64,000 nucleotides of DNA from Paenibacillus sp. yr247 (GTDB lineage Bacteria > Bacillota > Bacilli > Paenibacillales > NBRC-103111), in NCBI RefSeq assembly GCF_900103825.1, contig NZ_FNIF01000004.1, positions 124,001-188,000 on the forward strand. Reading direction: 5' to 3'. The notes under the pieces were generated by a model. The model worked only from the letters and a program-made list of their open reading frames with translations. It was not told where the DNA came from and did no database searches. Below are positions 53,962-63,324 of the stretch, in pieces. The first letter of the stretch is position 1; each line of letters begins with the position of its first letter. The position numbers and the translations under genes were made by a program.

Positions 53962-56598
53962 TTATGAAATGATTCTAAACGTATGCACCTCAAAAGGTTT
54001 GGTTAGAAGGCGAAAACGATTCGAGCTTAATTGAATGATTTCCAGATCAAGCTCAAGAAGATTTGTTAATCGAACCTCGCTCACCAAATCAGGAAGGACA
54101 ATTTCCACTTCTCTGCTAGATCCTGTACATTCACGAATTCGCAAAATACAGCCTTCCCCATTTTCTGCAACTTTCCAACAGCTGACAGCCATACTGTCTA
54201 GACCCGATGGTAAAAGTTCCACCACAGTCGCAGCATTCGGCTCAACCTGTTCGGCCGGAATCGTAACCGTCTGTGTCACGGTTTCTTGCGCTATTTTCCA
54301 TACTTCTCCATCTTTCCAATCCCCTTCATGAGGCACCAATCGATATCTATAGCGGAGATCACCGCCACTCCATTGTGGAAAGTTAGTTCCCCACCAATTG
54401 TTGAATAGGTTGAAGTGCAGTTCTGGTTTCTCCGGCTTGTAATCATGCTCAAAATCCCACATCCCATTCTTCCCAATAAAAAAGAGCGGAGAATCAAGGG
54501 GAATGATCGCCATTCCTGCGAATCCATTAGAGATATCGACGAAATTCTCACAGCAATTAAGCAGTGTACTCGAGGAAGAAATGATATCCGTGAGCGGGTT
54601 AATGACGGATCCCAGCTTATTAATGCTGAACTGTGGGCGTTCCAGCTTGAGCGGGAACAAGATGTGCCCTGACTCAGCCAACGGCGTTTCTTCTTTATTT
54701 TGCAATATATATTCGAAGTCCAAATACGCTGAGTCATCCGAAATCGTCATTTTCCATTCGATTTCTCGAGCGTTTCCATATTCAGCAATTGATTCAGGAT
54801 CTGAGGTAGCTGAACATACGATACCAACCGAACCGTCTTCTTCCCAAATACGGATATCCCTCAGCTGTGTTGTGAAAGTCAGCCTTTTTTGCTGCTCTGG
54901 GTAATCTGTTTTCCCAAAGTCATGTACGCCCCAATCGTAAAAGCGATAAGCATATTTTTTCAGGTATCGAGTGATTTCCTTACTTGAATAAATATCATAA
55001 TTATATTGACCAAATCCAGTTTCTGCTCGCTCGTCGATCCATTCCTTACGAAGTCTCTTATCCCACAGACTTCGTATCCATCCCGTGCTTCGGTCAACCT
55101 TCACGATGAGAAAGGGATTTTCAATGACTGCTTCCGTTTCCGTCATATAACCATGTGATTGTCTTTCACTTGCATAAGCGGACGAGAGAGCATTATTCTT
55201 TTTCGTTGTATATAAGAGCGTCTTATAGCCCAATGCAGGCAGGTTGCTTATCTGAACTTCCGCTCCACCCTCGCATGCTTGTAAAGACAGCACTTCTCCG
55301 GTATCCGAGTCAGTCAGCACTTCGTCTTCGCCCGGAAGATCACGACTTTCGATGAATGCTTTTGCATGACGACTCCAGCCAAGATGATTATGTACGCGAA
55401 GTACTTTGGAACCTTTGCCCTCGGTAAGCCGCCCACTCGTTATAGATTCTTTCGCTTCGTCAAGTGCACTCTGCGCTTTATTCAAATAATCGGCTTGTTC
55501 TGCCCAGGATTGCTCCATTCGCTGATAGCGTTCACTTTCCTTTAACCTGAGGAATGACTTCTTATCATAAGCTGTTCTCGGAAACAGGAATGTCTTACAA
55601 TCCATCCCCCAAGTGTGCTCACCAAACAGCAGCGTATGCTCATAGCTTTCGTCGATTTTGGCTTTCGCTTCCTTCAAGTTCACCAGTTTATGACCTGTAA
55701 ATTGACTCACTGCAAGTGCACTCTCCACAGCCGTTACTTGGCTTCGAAGCTCTCTAACTCTCGCAACCTCCCGTGGAGCCGTCCCTACGCCATGAATCCA
55801 CGAATCCGCCATATCCCCGCGAATAACCGGCAATTCAGGATTACGCGACAAGAAATCTTCGGCGAAATCACCTAAGCTGCCAATATGCAGCTCAGCATTT
55901 GAACCGCTTTCTCGAATGGAGGCCTTCATCTCTTCAATGATGCTGTCATCATGCGGTCCATGATTATCGCTTGTCTGAATCATGGCGAGCCACACGGGGT
56001 GTGTCCACTCCTCAGGCGGTAAAATGCCTGTACCGTAGGAGCCTTTGGAATAAAAGGTTAACAACCGCTCGCCATCTGGTCCTTCCCAATAAAAGACCGG
56101 TGGTACGTCTGGCGGTGTTGTAGCTGGATTGCAGCCAAGGTGAAGGATTTCCACTCCAGCCTTCTTAAGAAGGCTAGGTACTACCCAAGTATGACCAGGT
56201 ACATCTGTCATCTTGGCATCCTTCGGGTCATACCCGAACTGCTCGGTTAGACCTTGCGAGACATACATGCCGCGAATCCATTCCTCTAGACCGCAAAATT
56301 CGGTATGTGTCGTATAGGGAAGTTTGTGCCAGATCAGCTGACGATTCTCAAGGTAAGCGAGTGCCTTTTTCTTATCTTCTTCACTGCTTCCTTTCAAAGA
56401 TTGAAGCAGCGGCCATGCTGACATGGTCCAAACGTATTTTTCATGCTCGTCGTTATCTTTTGTTTTGTCACAAATATCGATGACTTCCTTCAGCATTTCG
56501 GACCGATATCTCTGAACTACATCTGACACCAAGCCCGTAAAACCAATGTCGAAATGAGTTTTAAATACGACGTAGATCTTCTCTAGTGTTGCATTCAT
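53962..56598 (-). CDS. GH38-like glycoside hydrolase (DUF5054 type)
   Basis: 878-residue enzyme related to alpha-mannosidases. The N-terminal domain has KTHFDIGFTGL, where the His-Asp metal pair of GH38 (H-x-D) is kept, MTDVPGHTW, and the SDNHGPHDDSI and EHTWGMD segments. A helical three-bundle and a C-terminal beta domain of about 400 residues follow. No signal peptide, so the enzyme works in the cytoplasm on imported oligosaccharides. It lies in the operon with EEP and PHP phosphoesterases. The bond cleaved is not certain because the DUF5054 branch is poorly characterised. Confidence 0.85.
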   Translation of the reverse strand: MNATLEKIYVVFKTHFDIGFTGLVSDVVQRYRSEMLKEVIDICDKTKDNDEHEKYVWTMSAWPLLQSLKGSSEEDKKKALAYLENRQLIWHKLPYTTHTEFCGLEEWIRGMYVSQGLTEQFGYDPKDAKMTDVPGHTWVVPSLLKKAGVEILHLGCNPATTPPDVPPVFYWEGPDGERLLTFYSKGSYGTGILPPEEWTHPVWLAMIQTSDNHGPHDDSIIEEMKASIRESGSNAELHIGSLGDFAEDFLSRNPELPVIRGDMADSWIHGVGTAPREVARVRELRSQVTAVESALAVSQFTGHKLVNLKEAKAKIDESYEHTLLFGEHTWGMDCKTFLFPRTAYDKKSFLRLKESERYQRMEQSWAEQADYLNKAQSALDEAKESITSGRLTEGKGSKVLRVHNHLGWSRHAKAFIESRDLPGEDEVLTDSDTGEVLSLQACEGGAEVQISNLPALGYKTLLYTTKKNNALSSAYASERQSHGYMTETEAVIENPFLIVKVDRSTGWIRSLWDKRLRKEWIDERAETGFGQYNYDIYSSKEITRYLKKYAYRFYDWGVHDFGKTDYPEQQKRLTFTTQLRDIRIWEEDGSVGIVCSATSDPESIAEYGNAREIEWKMTISDDSAYLDFEYILQNKEETPLAESGHILFPLKLERPQFSINKLGSVINPLTDIISSSSTLLNCCENFVDISNGFAGMAIIPLDSPLFFIGKNGMWDFEHDYKPEKPELHFNLFNNWWGTNFPQWSGGDLRYRYRLVPHEGDWKDGEVWKIAQETVTQTVTIPAEQVEPNAATVVELLPSGLDSMAVSCWKVAENGEGCILRIRECTGSSREVEIVLPDLVSEVRLTNLLELDLEIIQLSSNRFRLLTKPFEVHTFRIIS

Positions 56599-56636
56599 AC
56601 TTCTGTCTCCTTCTACCCGCTTGTTAAATACTTCTC

Positions 56637-57428
56637 TTACAGTTGAAGCTGGGCAACCACTGGATAATGATCGGAGGGATACACCCCGTCTATTTGCCTT
56701 CTATCCACTACAGCCTCAAGGACTTCCACATCAGGAGATACAAAAATATAATCGATAGGCTCTCCAACCTCGCCGCCTTTAAAGTCGTGTGCTGTCAATC
56801 CGATTGGACCGGATAACGCTGCGTAGGTATCCTTTAGCCATGTTTGTAAACCTTGTAACTCGGACTCCCCGCGAAGGAAGCGAATCGGCAAATCCGTTGG
56901 CCGGCTATTGAAATCTCCCATTAGAATAATAGGAAGTGAATATTCCATTCTATGAGCAGCTATATATTTCCAAATTACCTTGCTGCCGAGATCTCTGGCT
57001 TGTTGGCTTTGATGATCTAAATGCGTATTATACACGATAAAGCGCTTCCTAGACTCCCTATGCTCGAATTCTGCCCAGGTGCATACGCGCGGAAAACCAC
57101 TATTCCAGCTGATCGAAGCCACTTCCTCGGGCGACTCCGACAACCAAAACTGTCCATACTGCTGAAGATCCAGGTCCACTTTTTTATAGAAAATAGCGCA
57201 ATGTTCATTCTCATGTGCACCGAAGCGGCCTTCGCCGATCCAGTCATATTCGTCTAACTTTGGATGCAATTCCTGAAGCATGTCAAAGTAGCCTTCCTGG
57301 GTACCCAAGACTAATGGTTGATAAGCTCTAATCGTCTCCATAACACGATCAATGCGATGCGGCCAGCTGTTAGGTCCATCCCCAGGGTTGTTGTACCTTA
57401 GATTAAAAGTCATCACTGAACATTCCAT
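56637..57428 (-). CDS. Endonuclease/exonuclease/phosphatase (EEP) family hydrolase
   Basis: 263 residues of the EEP fold, which includes inositol phosphatases and sphingomyelinases. Catalytic motifs are all present: MTFNLRYNN, VLGTQEGY, VYNTHLDHQS, LMGDFNSRPTD, PIDYIFVS and PSDHYPVVA. The start is ATG 57428 after AAAGGTGA (an upstream GTG is less well placed). No signal peptide, so it is cytoplasmic. It sits between GH38 and the PHP enzyme and would remove phosphate or cleave a phosphodiester. Confidence 0.92.
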   Translation of the reverse strand: MECSVMTFNLRYNNPGDGPNSWPHRIDRVMETIRAYQPLVLGTQEGYFDMLQELHPKLDEYDWIGEGRFGAHENEHCAIFYKKVDLDLQQYGQFWLSESPEEVASISWNSGFPRVCTWAEFEHRESRKRFIVYNTHLDHQSQQARDLGSKVIWKYIAAHRMEYSLPIILMGDFNSRPTDLPIRFLRGESELQGLQTWLKDTYAALSGPIGLTAHDFKGGEVGEPIDYIFVSPDVEVLEAVVDRRQIDGVYPSDHYPVVAQLQL

Positions 57429-57434
57429 AAGCAC

Positions 57435-58727
57435 TCACCTTTCAAAATAAATCGGATTCGTTAGCATGGCCATCAACGTCATATTCACTTCATCGAAATG
57501 GCGCCATATTTCGACTCGATAAAACATTCTACCGTTCTGTTCGAACTCAAACACCTGTGTTCCTGATTGCGAACAAATCTCTGACCTCTCCGTACCGCGT
57601 TCACTGATCAGCTTGATTTGATCTCCCTCGCGCAAATTCTCTACACTTAATTTCACGGTATCGGATACATTTGCAGGCACTGTATGACCTGTCATGTATG
57701 CCCCACAAGATAATTGGGCGAAAGGTCCATCCGGTGAATAGCTAATCCCCACATGACCTTTATCAATCGCTTGTAGAATACCATTTACTGTTTTCGTTTC
57801 CGCATAGACCCAGGTGCAAGGCATAGCATGTTTGACAAATCGATCGGGACGATGAACATCACTGCCTCCTACGGCTACGAGGTGTCTGCCCGACGCGAGC
57901 TGTTCCTGCCACCAAGCCAACGCACGTTCATTACGCGCTGTCCAAGGGCCATTCCAAACTTCCCACCAGTCATGATCCACATTCAAATCCCATTCCCATG
58001 GACAAAAATCACAATGAGGATGATTGAGTACGATCTTAGCCCCCCGCTCACGAGCTGTGGCAATACGTTCGTTCACATCAGCTTGACCGCTTACCCGAAA
58101 ATCATCGATAGGCTCTGCAACTCCAAGAAAATTGCTATGACCGAAGTTCGTCGTAAACTCCATCCCTGGTATCATGACTACGCTCGTATTGCGAGGATAC
58201 GAGTAGTTTTGACTAACGGCGTTGTGATCCGTCATGGCAATGAAATCACAGCCAAGCTGTTCCATGATGGATGCATTTTCCTCTAAAGTAAACGTGCCAT
58301 CGCTATTCACGCTATGTGTGTGAAGATCTCCTTTTAGCCAACGGGGTGTATGGAAATAAAACGTGATTGTTATCGTAACTTCGCAGCCTTCCTTCGGGAC
58401 CTTATAGGCATTATGAAGAACTGCCCAGTCCCCGGAAGCCAGTTCCCCTGGCAAGTAACCCGGTGTCGCCTTTTCCAGTCCGATCGTGAATTCGGAACGG
58501 GCACCTCCGCTCCAGCCCCGCACTTTATGGCTGTCTCTCACTCCGAGATCAATGACAGGTTTAGCCTCTCCGAACGAATTTACAAAGAAGCTAACATGTA
58601 TTTCTTCTACCTGGTCCGGCATTTCGAAAGGAACTTCAATATATGCACTTTGCTCCTCGTGCTTAATTTCTCTCCGATAAGAAGCAATCTGTTTTCTTCG
58701 ATTCTCTTGCATCACGACGCTCTTCAC
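57435..58727 (-). CDS. CehA-like PHP phosphoesterase with N-terminal sandwich domain
   Basis: 430 residues. Domain 1 (about 1-150) is beta-rich, with GEAKPVIDLGVRD and KATPGYLPGELASGD. Domain 2 is PHP: LKGDLHTHSVNSDG, AMTDHNAVSQ, GMEFTTNFGHSNFLG, LNHPHCDFCPWEWD and GGSDVHRPD. A C-terminal beta domain ends NPIYFER. The same layout is split over two genes at 45296-46755. Start uncertain: GTG 58727 lies directly after AAGGAGC. It is adjacent to the EEP gene in the same operon. Confidence 0.88.
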   Translation of the reverse strand: MKSVVMQENRRKQIASYRREIKHEEQSAYIEVPFEMPDQVEEIHVSFFVNSFGEAKPVIDLGVRDSHKVRGWSGGARSEFTIGLEKATPGYLPGELASGDWAVLHNAYKVPKEGCEVTITITFYFHTPRWLKGDLHTHSVNSDGTFTLEENASIMEQLGCDFIAMTDHNAVSQNYSYPRNTSVVMIPGMEFTTNFGHSNFLGVAEPIDDFRVSGQADVNERIATARERGAKIVLNHPHCDFCPWEWDLNVDHDWWEVWNGPWTARNERALAWWQEQLASGRHLVAVGGSDVHRPDRFVKHAMPCTWVYAETKTVNGILQAIDKGHVGISYSPDGPFAQLSCGAYMTGHTVPANVSDTVKLSVENLREGDQIKLISERGTERSEICSQSGTQVFEFEQNGRMFYRVEIWRHFDEVNMTLMAMLTNPIYFER

Positions 58728-58748
58728 GCTCCTTTTTCACATGATCAT

Positions 58749-59642
58749 TTACTCTTTATTAGCTCCAACCAGAATACCTTTGACGAAATACTTCTGTACA
58801 TAAGGATAAATAATAACGAGGGGTATCAGTGCAATCACAATCCCTGCCATCCTTACATTCGTTGTTACAATGAAATTACTTGAAGTAGAATCCGTATCCA
58901 CGATAAGAGATTTTAATGCAATCTGCAGCGTGTATTTGGCATGATCGCTAATATATAAGAGTGCAGGCGTAAATTGATTCCATCGACTAACAAATTCGAA
59001 AAGGGTAACGGTAGCAAGTCCCGCTGCAGCCAGCGGTATATACATGTTGAAAAAAATTCGAAATGCTCCCGCCCCATCCATCGTTGCCGATTCCGACATT
59101 TCAACAGGTACGGACAAAAAGAAATTGCGCATAAGCAAAATACTGAATCCGGAAACCATTCCGGACATAATTAATGCTGTTAACGAGTTTAGCAAGCCAA
59201 GTTCTTTATTCACCACATAAAGTGGGATCATGATAGCTTCGCTTGGAATAGTCATGGTGAGTAAAATCGCTGAGACCATCAGCTTTTTGCCGGGTAAACC
59301 CTTTTGAATCAACACATACCCCGCCATCGAGCACAGAAATACATGGCAAACGGTCCCCACTAACGTGACTATGACATTGTTCGTGAAGGGCAGGTACAAT
59401 TGCATGCGGTTCCAAACGGTTGAGAAGCCCTCAAAGCTGAATTCTTTTGGATATAAAATGATTCCCGGCTGCATGGAAGCGAAATTCGAAGAAAAGGCAA
59501 GCGCAAACGTATTTAACAGCGGGATGATCATCGTTGCAAGCAGTACAAACAAAAATAAGAAGTTAAACCCATCGAATAGTCGGCTTCCCCAGCCCGTATG
59601 TGGTCTGTTTGTATTCATGCTGTCCATTTCACCCCTCGTCAT
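58749..59642 (-). CDS. CUT1 carbohydrate ABC permease (LplC/MalG type)
   Basis: 297 residues with six helices and the EAA loop SESATMDGAGAFRIFFNMYIP. It overlaps the second permease gene by 14 bases. LplC-type systems import sugars or sugar phosphates; the ATPase is usually a shared MsmX and is absent here. In-frame ATGs at 59627 and 59618 are alternative starts. Confidence 0.9.
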   Translation of the reverse strand: MTRGEMDSMNTNRPHTGWGSRLFDGFNFLFLFVLLATMIIPLLNTFALAFSSNFASMQPGIILYPKEFSFEGFSTVWNRMQLYLPFTNNVIVTLVGTVCHVFLCSMAGYVLIQKGLPGKKLMVSAILLTMTIPSEAIMIPLYVVNKELGLLNSLTALIMSGMVSGFSILLMRNFFLSVPVEMSESATMDGAGAFRIFFNMYIPLAAAGLATVTLFEFVSRWNQFTPALLYISDHAKYTLQIALKSLIVDTDSTSSNFIVTTNVRMAGIVIALIPLVIIYPYVQKYFVKGILVGANKE

Positions 59643-60504
59643 AGCGAATGATCGCTCTAGTTACAAACGTAATAATCAATGTAGCAAAGATCACTAGAAA
59701 TCCTGCTGATGTCGCTAATCCAACTTTAAACTCCAAAATCCCTTTTTGATACGTATACATCATGATCACATCGACCTTTTTGGCGATGGCACCGTTTCTC
59801 ATGACGACGATTTGATCAAAAATCCTCAAAATACTTAGTACATTTAACATAATGACTACTTTCATCGTTGTAACCAACGAAGGCAGCGTTACAAAACGAA
59901 CCAATTGCCAGCGATTCGCGCCATCTATACGAGCTGCCTCATAAAGAGCGGGATTGATCGCTACAATGGTAGCTAAGTAAAGGATACAAATGAAGCCCAT
60001 TTCTTTCCAAACGGAAGTCAGCACCATGACCCATCTAGCTGTGTCTTGACTAGACATGAAGCCAATCGGCTTTACCGTACCGAACAACTTAAGAATCCCG
60101 TTCACAATACCAGTGTCCGGAGAAAGCATAAGAATCCACATGCCACCTACCACAACCCATGAAAACAGATGAGGCACATAAACGATCATCTGTATCACTT
60201 TCTTAAACCATGCTGAAAGAATTTCATTGAGAGATAACGCTAGTATAATTGGCATAATAAAACCGATTAAAAGCATACCCCCGCCGAGAATCAGTGTATT
60301 TTGAAGCATCTCCCAGAAAGCGTGATCCTTAAGTACGGTCAAATAGTTGTCAAAGCCTATAAATGGCCTGTTTCCGATTAGCCTGAACTCTTGAAAGCTG
60401 ATAATAAAGCCACGAATCAATGGATAATAGGAGAAGACAAGGAAATAAGCCATGATCGGAAGCATCATGATGTAAAGGGATTTGAATTTCCATACGGCTT
60501 TCAA
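59629..60504 (-). CDS. CUT1 carbohydrate ABC permease (LplB/MalF type)
   Basis: 291 residues with six helices; family features are YIMMLPIMAYFLVFSYYPLI, VWKEMGFICILYL and the EAA loop LYEAARIDGANRWQLVRFVTLP. Partner of the LplC-like permease. It follows the binding-protein gene by 66 bases. Confidence 0.92.
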   Translation of the reverse strand: MKAVWKFKSLYIMMLPIMAYFLVFSYYPLIRGFIISFQEFRLIGNRPFIGFDNYLTVLKDHAFWEMLQNTLILGGGMLLIGFIMPIILALSLNEILSAWFKKVIQMIVYVPHLFSWVVVGGMWILMLSPDTGIVNGILKLFGTVKPIGFMSSQDTARWVMVLTSVWKEMGFICILYLATIVAINPALYEAARIDGANRWQLVRFVTLPSLVTTMKVVIMLNVLSILRIFDQIVVMRNGAIAKKVDVIMMYTYQKGILEFKVGLATSAGFLVIFATLIITFVTRAIIRYDEG

Positions 60505-60570
60505 ACGAAGTCACCACCTTGCCTTTGATAGTCAAGGGAGTATGTGATCATACTCCCTTGTAGGAAAAAA

Positions 60571-62004
60571 CTAATCAATCAATTTAGCTGACTTTAATTG
60601 TTCACGCATTTTCTTTACAGCATCTGCCGCCGGCATTTCGCCAAGAATCGCTTTGAAGGAATACTCGTTAATAATTTTCTCAGCATCTGCCCATTTCGGA
60701 GGTGTCAATTCGAGCGTAGCATTCTTCATGACTAGATCTTGAGCTTCTTTTACGCCTGGAAGCAGACCAAACGGATTCGGGAACTTTTTGTTATACCAGA
60801 AAGGTACACCATGATCCATCGCGTGATCTTTACCTGCTTGAGTAAGCTCATATTTTCCGCCGTTTTCTGTGTAATCATTATCTTTAATACCCATGCTGCC
60901 AAGCACAATACCCTCTTTGGAGTGCCACCATTCGATGAATTCAAAGGCTGTTTTAGGACTTTGTGCATTCACTGGAATTACCCAAACGTCCGGATCTCCA
61001 CGACGCAGCATATATTTACCATCTGCTCCAGGTATCCCAGGCAGCCCCTTAGCTTCAAATGGGGTATTAGCATCCTTTAGCTTTCTAGTGTTGTTCAGCA
61101 TTCCGACCCAAGCATCCCAATATGTAATCATGCCTACACGGTCAGCAAGGAATAAGTTGCGCATTTTGCCTGTATCGTTTGTTGCAAAGTTTGGATCCAG
61201 AATGCCTTCTTTATAAAGCTTATTCAGCCACTCATACACAGGAATAGCCGCATCTGTTGAATAAGGAACATCCAACTTCCCATCCTTCTCTACATAACGC
61301 TGTTTGAGACCTGCTCCGCTGAAGAAACCTTGTAATTCATACATGCCTGCTGTACTTAAACCGTAGGTGTCTTTCTTTCCATTGCCGTCTGGATCCTGCT
61401 CCGTGAAAGCTTTCAAGACCTTATAATATTCATCAAACGTTTTCGGCTCTTGCAGGTTCAGCTTTTTTAACCAGTCAGCGCGAACGATAGGCATCGTTCC
61501 ACCTTGGAATTTACTAAATACACCGTATATTTTCCCATCTTTCGTTTTCACTTGATCCCACTCTTGCGGTGGTAAAACTTCTGGATCCTGCAAAGTTTTT
61601 GAGCCTTTTATTTGATCCGTCAAAGGCATTAGAATCCCTTGTGCGGTCAGTGTGTTCATAAGTTCCTTGCTCACTTGAAGAAGGTCAAATTTCTCGCCCG
61701 AGGATACGGCAGCCATCAGTTTCGTGTTGTAATCCGAAGCAGGCTTCTCCAGCTTCGCTTTGATGCCTGTCAAGCGTTCAATTTCCTTTTCAAATAGGAC
61801 ATTTTCTTCCGGAGTTTTCCCGCCAATGACCGCGGACATCATGCGTAGGGAACGTTCCTCTTTCTTCCCTTCCGTCTTCGGCTGATCAGACATTTTTGGA
61901 GTTTCGGATCCTGAGTTGCTGTTAGTGCTACAACCCGCAGCTAGACTTCCGACTAGCAGTACCGCCACCATAGAACTTACGACTTTCGATTTCTTGGCTT
62001 TCAT
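60571..62004 (-). CDS. CUT1 extracellular sugar-binding lipoprotein (LplA type)
   Basis: 477 residues with a lipobox (SLAAGCS) after a 25-residue signal. The mature domain has LRMMSAVIGGKTPEENV and VRADWLKKLNLQEPKTFDEYY, characteristic of LplA/YtcQ-like proteins. It is the first gene of the operon with the two permeases, PHP, EEP and GH38 genes. The ligand is unknown but should be the substrate of those enzymes. Confidence 0.9.
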   Translation of the reverse strand: MKAKKSKVVSSMVAVLLVGSLAAGCSTNSNSGSETPKMSDQPKTEGKKEERSLRMMSAVIGGKTPEENVLFEKEIERLTGIKAKLEKPASDYNTKLMAAVSSGEKFDLLQVSKELMNTLTAQGILMPLTDQIKGSKTLQDPEVLPPQEWDQVKTKDGKIYGVFSKFQGGTMPIVRADWLKKLNLQEPKTFDEYYKVLKAFTEQDPDGNGKKDTYGLSTAGMYELQGFFSGAGLKQRYVEKDGKLDVPYSTDAAIPVYEWLNKLYKEGILDPNFATNDTGKMRNLFLADRVGMITYWDAWVGMLNNTRKLKDANTPFEAKGLPGIPGADGKYMLRRGDPDVWVIPVNAQSPKTAFEFIEWWHSKEGIVLGSMGIKDNDYTENGGKYELTQAGKDHAMDHGVPFWYNKKFPNPFGLLPGVKEAQDLVMKNATLELTPPKWADAEKIINEYSFKAILGEMPAADAVKKMREQLKSAKLID

Positions 62005-62057
62005 ATTACCCTCCGTCTATTTGTGCTTGTATTGGTAAAACCTCTTTACAAAACATT

Positions 62058-62072
62058 AATAAAGCGCTTTCA
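62058..62072 (-). promoter_or_regulatory. cre- or LacI-type operator before the LplABC operon
   Basis: On the minus strand TGAAAGCGCTTTAT matches 12 of 14 positions of the cre consensus, with a perfect AAAGCGCTTT palindrome. It lies 54 bases before the binding-protein start. Confidence 0.6.
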
Positions 62073-62097
62073 TTCGAAGTCTGTTAACCTCACAGAA

Positions 62098-63120
62098 TCA
62101 CACGATCTGCTGTAAAGTTCTGCAAGAATCGCGATAAATGATCTCTGCATTAACAATATGTTGTGCCACAGTCATTGGATCAAGCATTTTTTGAATTAAA
62201 ATGCGTCCCGCCTCAGCCCCTAATGTTTCAGCTGAAAGCTCGACCGAAGTGAGCTTCGGTGTCATTTCCTGTGCAAGCCTTGCGTCATTGCTTAAAGCCA
62301 CTATAGATAAATCCCTCGGAACATCAATGCCTAGCTCTCTTGTTGCACGCAGAATACCGAGCGCAACTCTGTCCGTATCAGCCACAACAGCTGTATAGGA
62401 AACCTTGTTAAAAGTATCCATGATGGACATATAGCCATAATCAGACGCTGTTGCATGCAGCTTCCGTGAGTAGTTCATCCTATTTTCTCTCGGAAAAGGT
62501 ATTCCCTGCTCCTCAAAAGCTTTCATGATCCCGAATTCTCTATCAACGGAAACGGTCATATCGGATGAAGCGTTCAAGAAAATAATGGAATGGTGCCCTT
62601 GAGTCAATAAATATTTTCCAACATCATAGGCGAGTTGTTCATTGTTGTTATCGACGTAGCTAATTGAACTAATTAATGGATCAGGTCTTCCTACCAGTAC
62701 TAACGGTATCCCCATTTGCTCATATCTCTCGATTCGATGATCATGCTTTCGGGGGTTCAGCATAATAACACCATCGACTGGATCGCTTGAAAATTGAGTG
62801 AGATCTTCGTGCTCAGGAAGTGTATCGAGCAGGATCCTATAACCGTTCTTCGTACATTCCTTTATGACGCCATTAAGCATTTGGATTTCAAACTGTGACA
62901 TGGTGCCCGTTTTTGAAATCGGCATTTTCAAGCCTACAATCATCGTTTTCTTGATAGCCAAGCTGCGGGCAATATGATTCGGGTAATAGCCAAGCTCTTT
63001 GGCTACCGTAAGCACTCTTTCAGTCACCGGTTTACTGATCGGTCTCTTTTTACTAAAAACACTGGAGACAGTTCCTTTAGAAACACCAGCTAGCTTAGCA
63101 ACGTCATCAATGGTAGCCAT
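62098..63120 (-). CDS. LacI-family transcriptional regulator 2
   Basis: 340 residues. HTH ATIDDVAKLAGVSKGTVSSV, a short hinge (YYPNHIARSLAIK) and a ligand domain. It is the gene before the LplABC-type operon, which lies 93 bases downstream on the same strand, and is presumably its regulator. Its own promoter region carries several palindromes that fit LacI half-sites. Confidence 0.93.
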   Translation of the reverse strand: MATIDDVAKLAGVSKGTVSSVFSKKRPISKPVTERVLTVAKELGYYPNHIARSLAIKKTMIVGLKMPISKTGTMSQFEIQMLNGVIKECTKNGYRILLDTLPEHEDLTQFSSDPVDGVIMLNPRKHDHRIERYEQMGIPLVLVGRPDPLISSISYVDNNNEQLAYDVGKYLLTQGHHSIIFLNASSDMTVSVDREFGIMKAFEEQGIPFPRENRMNYSRKLHATASDYGYMSIMDTFNKVSYTAVVADTDRVALGILRATRELGIDVPRDLSIVALSNDARLAQEMTPKLTSVELSAETLGAEAGRILIQKMLDPMTVAQHIVNAEIIYRDSCRTLQQIV

Positions 63121-63158
63121 AATCCCACCCCCTCTTTATTCACTCATATAAGGATTCG

Positions 63159-63186
63159 TTAAAGCGGTTTAATTAAACCGGTTTAA
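63159..63186. promoter_or_regulatory. Two tandem LacI-type operators
   Basis: TTAAAGCGGTTTAA (63159-63172) is followed without a gap by TTAAACCGGTTTAA (63173-63186, a perfect palindrome). They lie 39-66 bases before the regulator 2 start. Confidence 0.6.
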
Positions 63187-63262
63187 CTGCTTTATGTTTC
63201 CTATTATATTAGATATTTATTAAATTACAACAGGTTTTTTGTTAAAGCTGGGTAAATATTAG

Positions 63263-63276
63263 GAAAGCGGTTAACC
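63263..63276. promoter_or_regulatory. LacI-type half-perfect operator
   Basis: GAAAGCGGTTAACC has the AGCGGTTAA core of the sites at 63159 and 50828. Confidence 0.4.
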
Positions 63277-63304
63277 TATTACAAAATATGGAGTTTGTCT
63301 TGTT

Positions 63305-63316
63305 TTAACGCGTTAA
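63305..63316. promoter_or_regulatory. Perfect palindrome TTAACGCGTTAA
   Basis: Twelve-base perfect palindrome, close to the end of the PAP2-like gene. It could be another operator or a symmetric terminator stem. Confidence 0.35.
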
Positions 63317-63324
63317 TAAAACAT

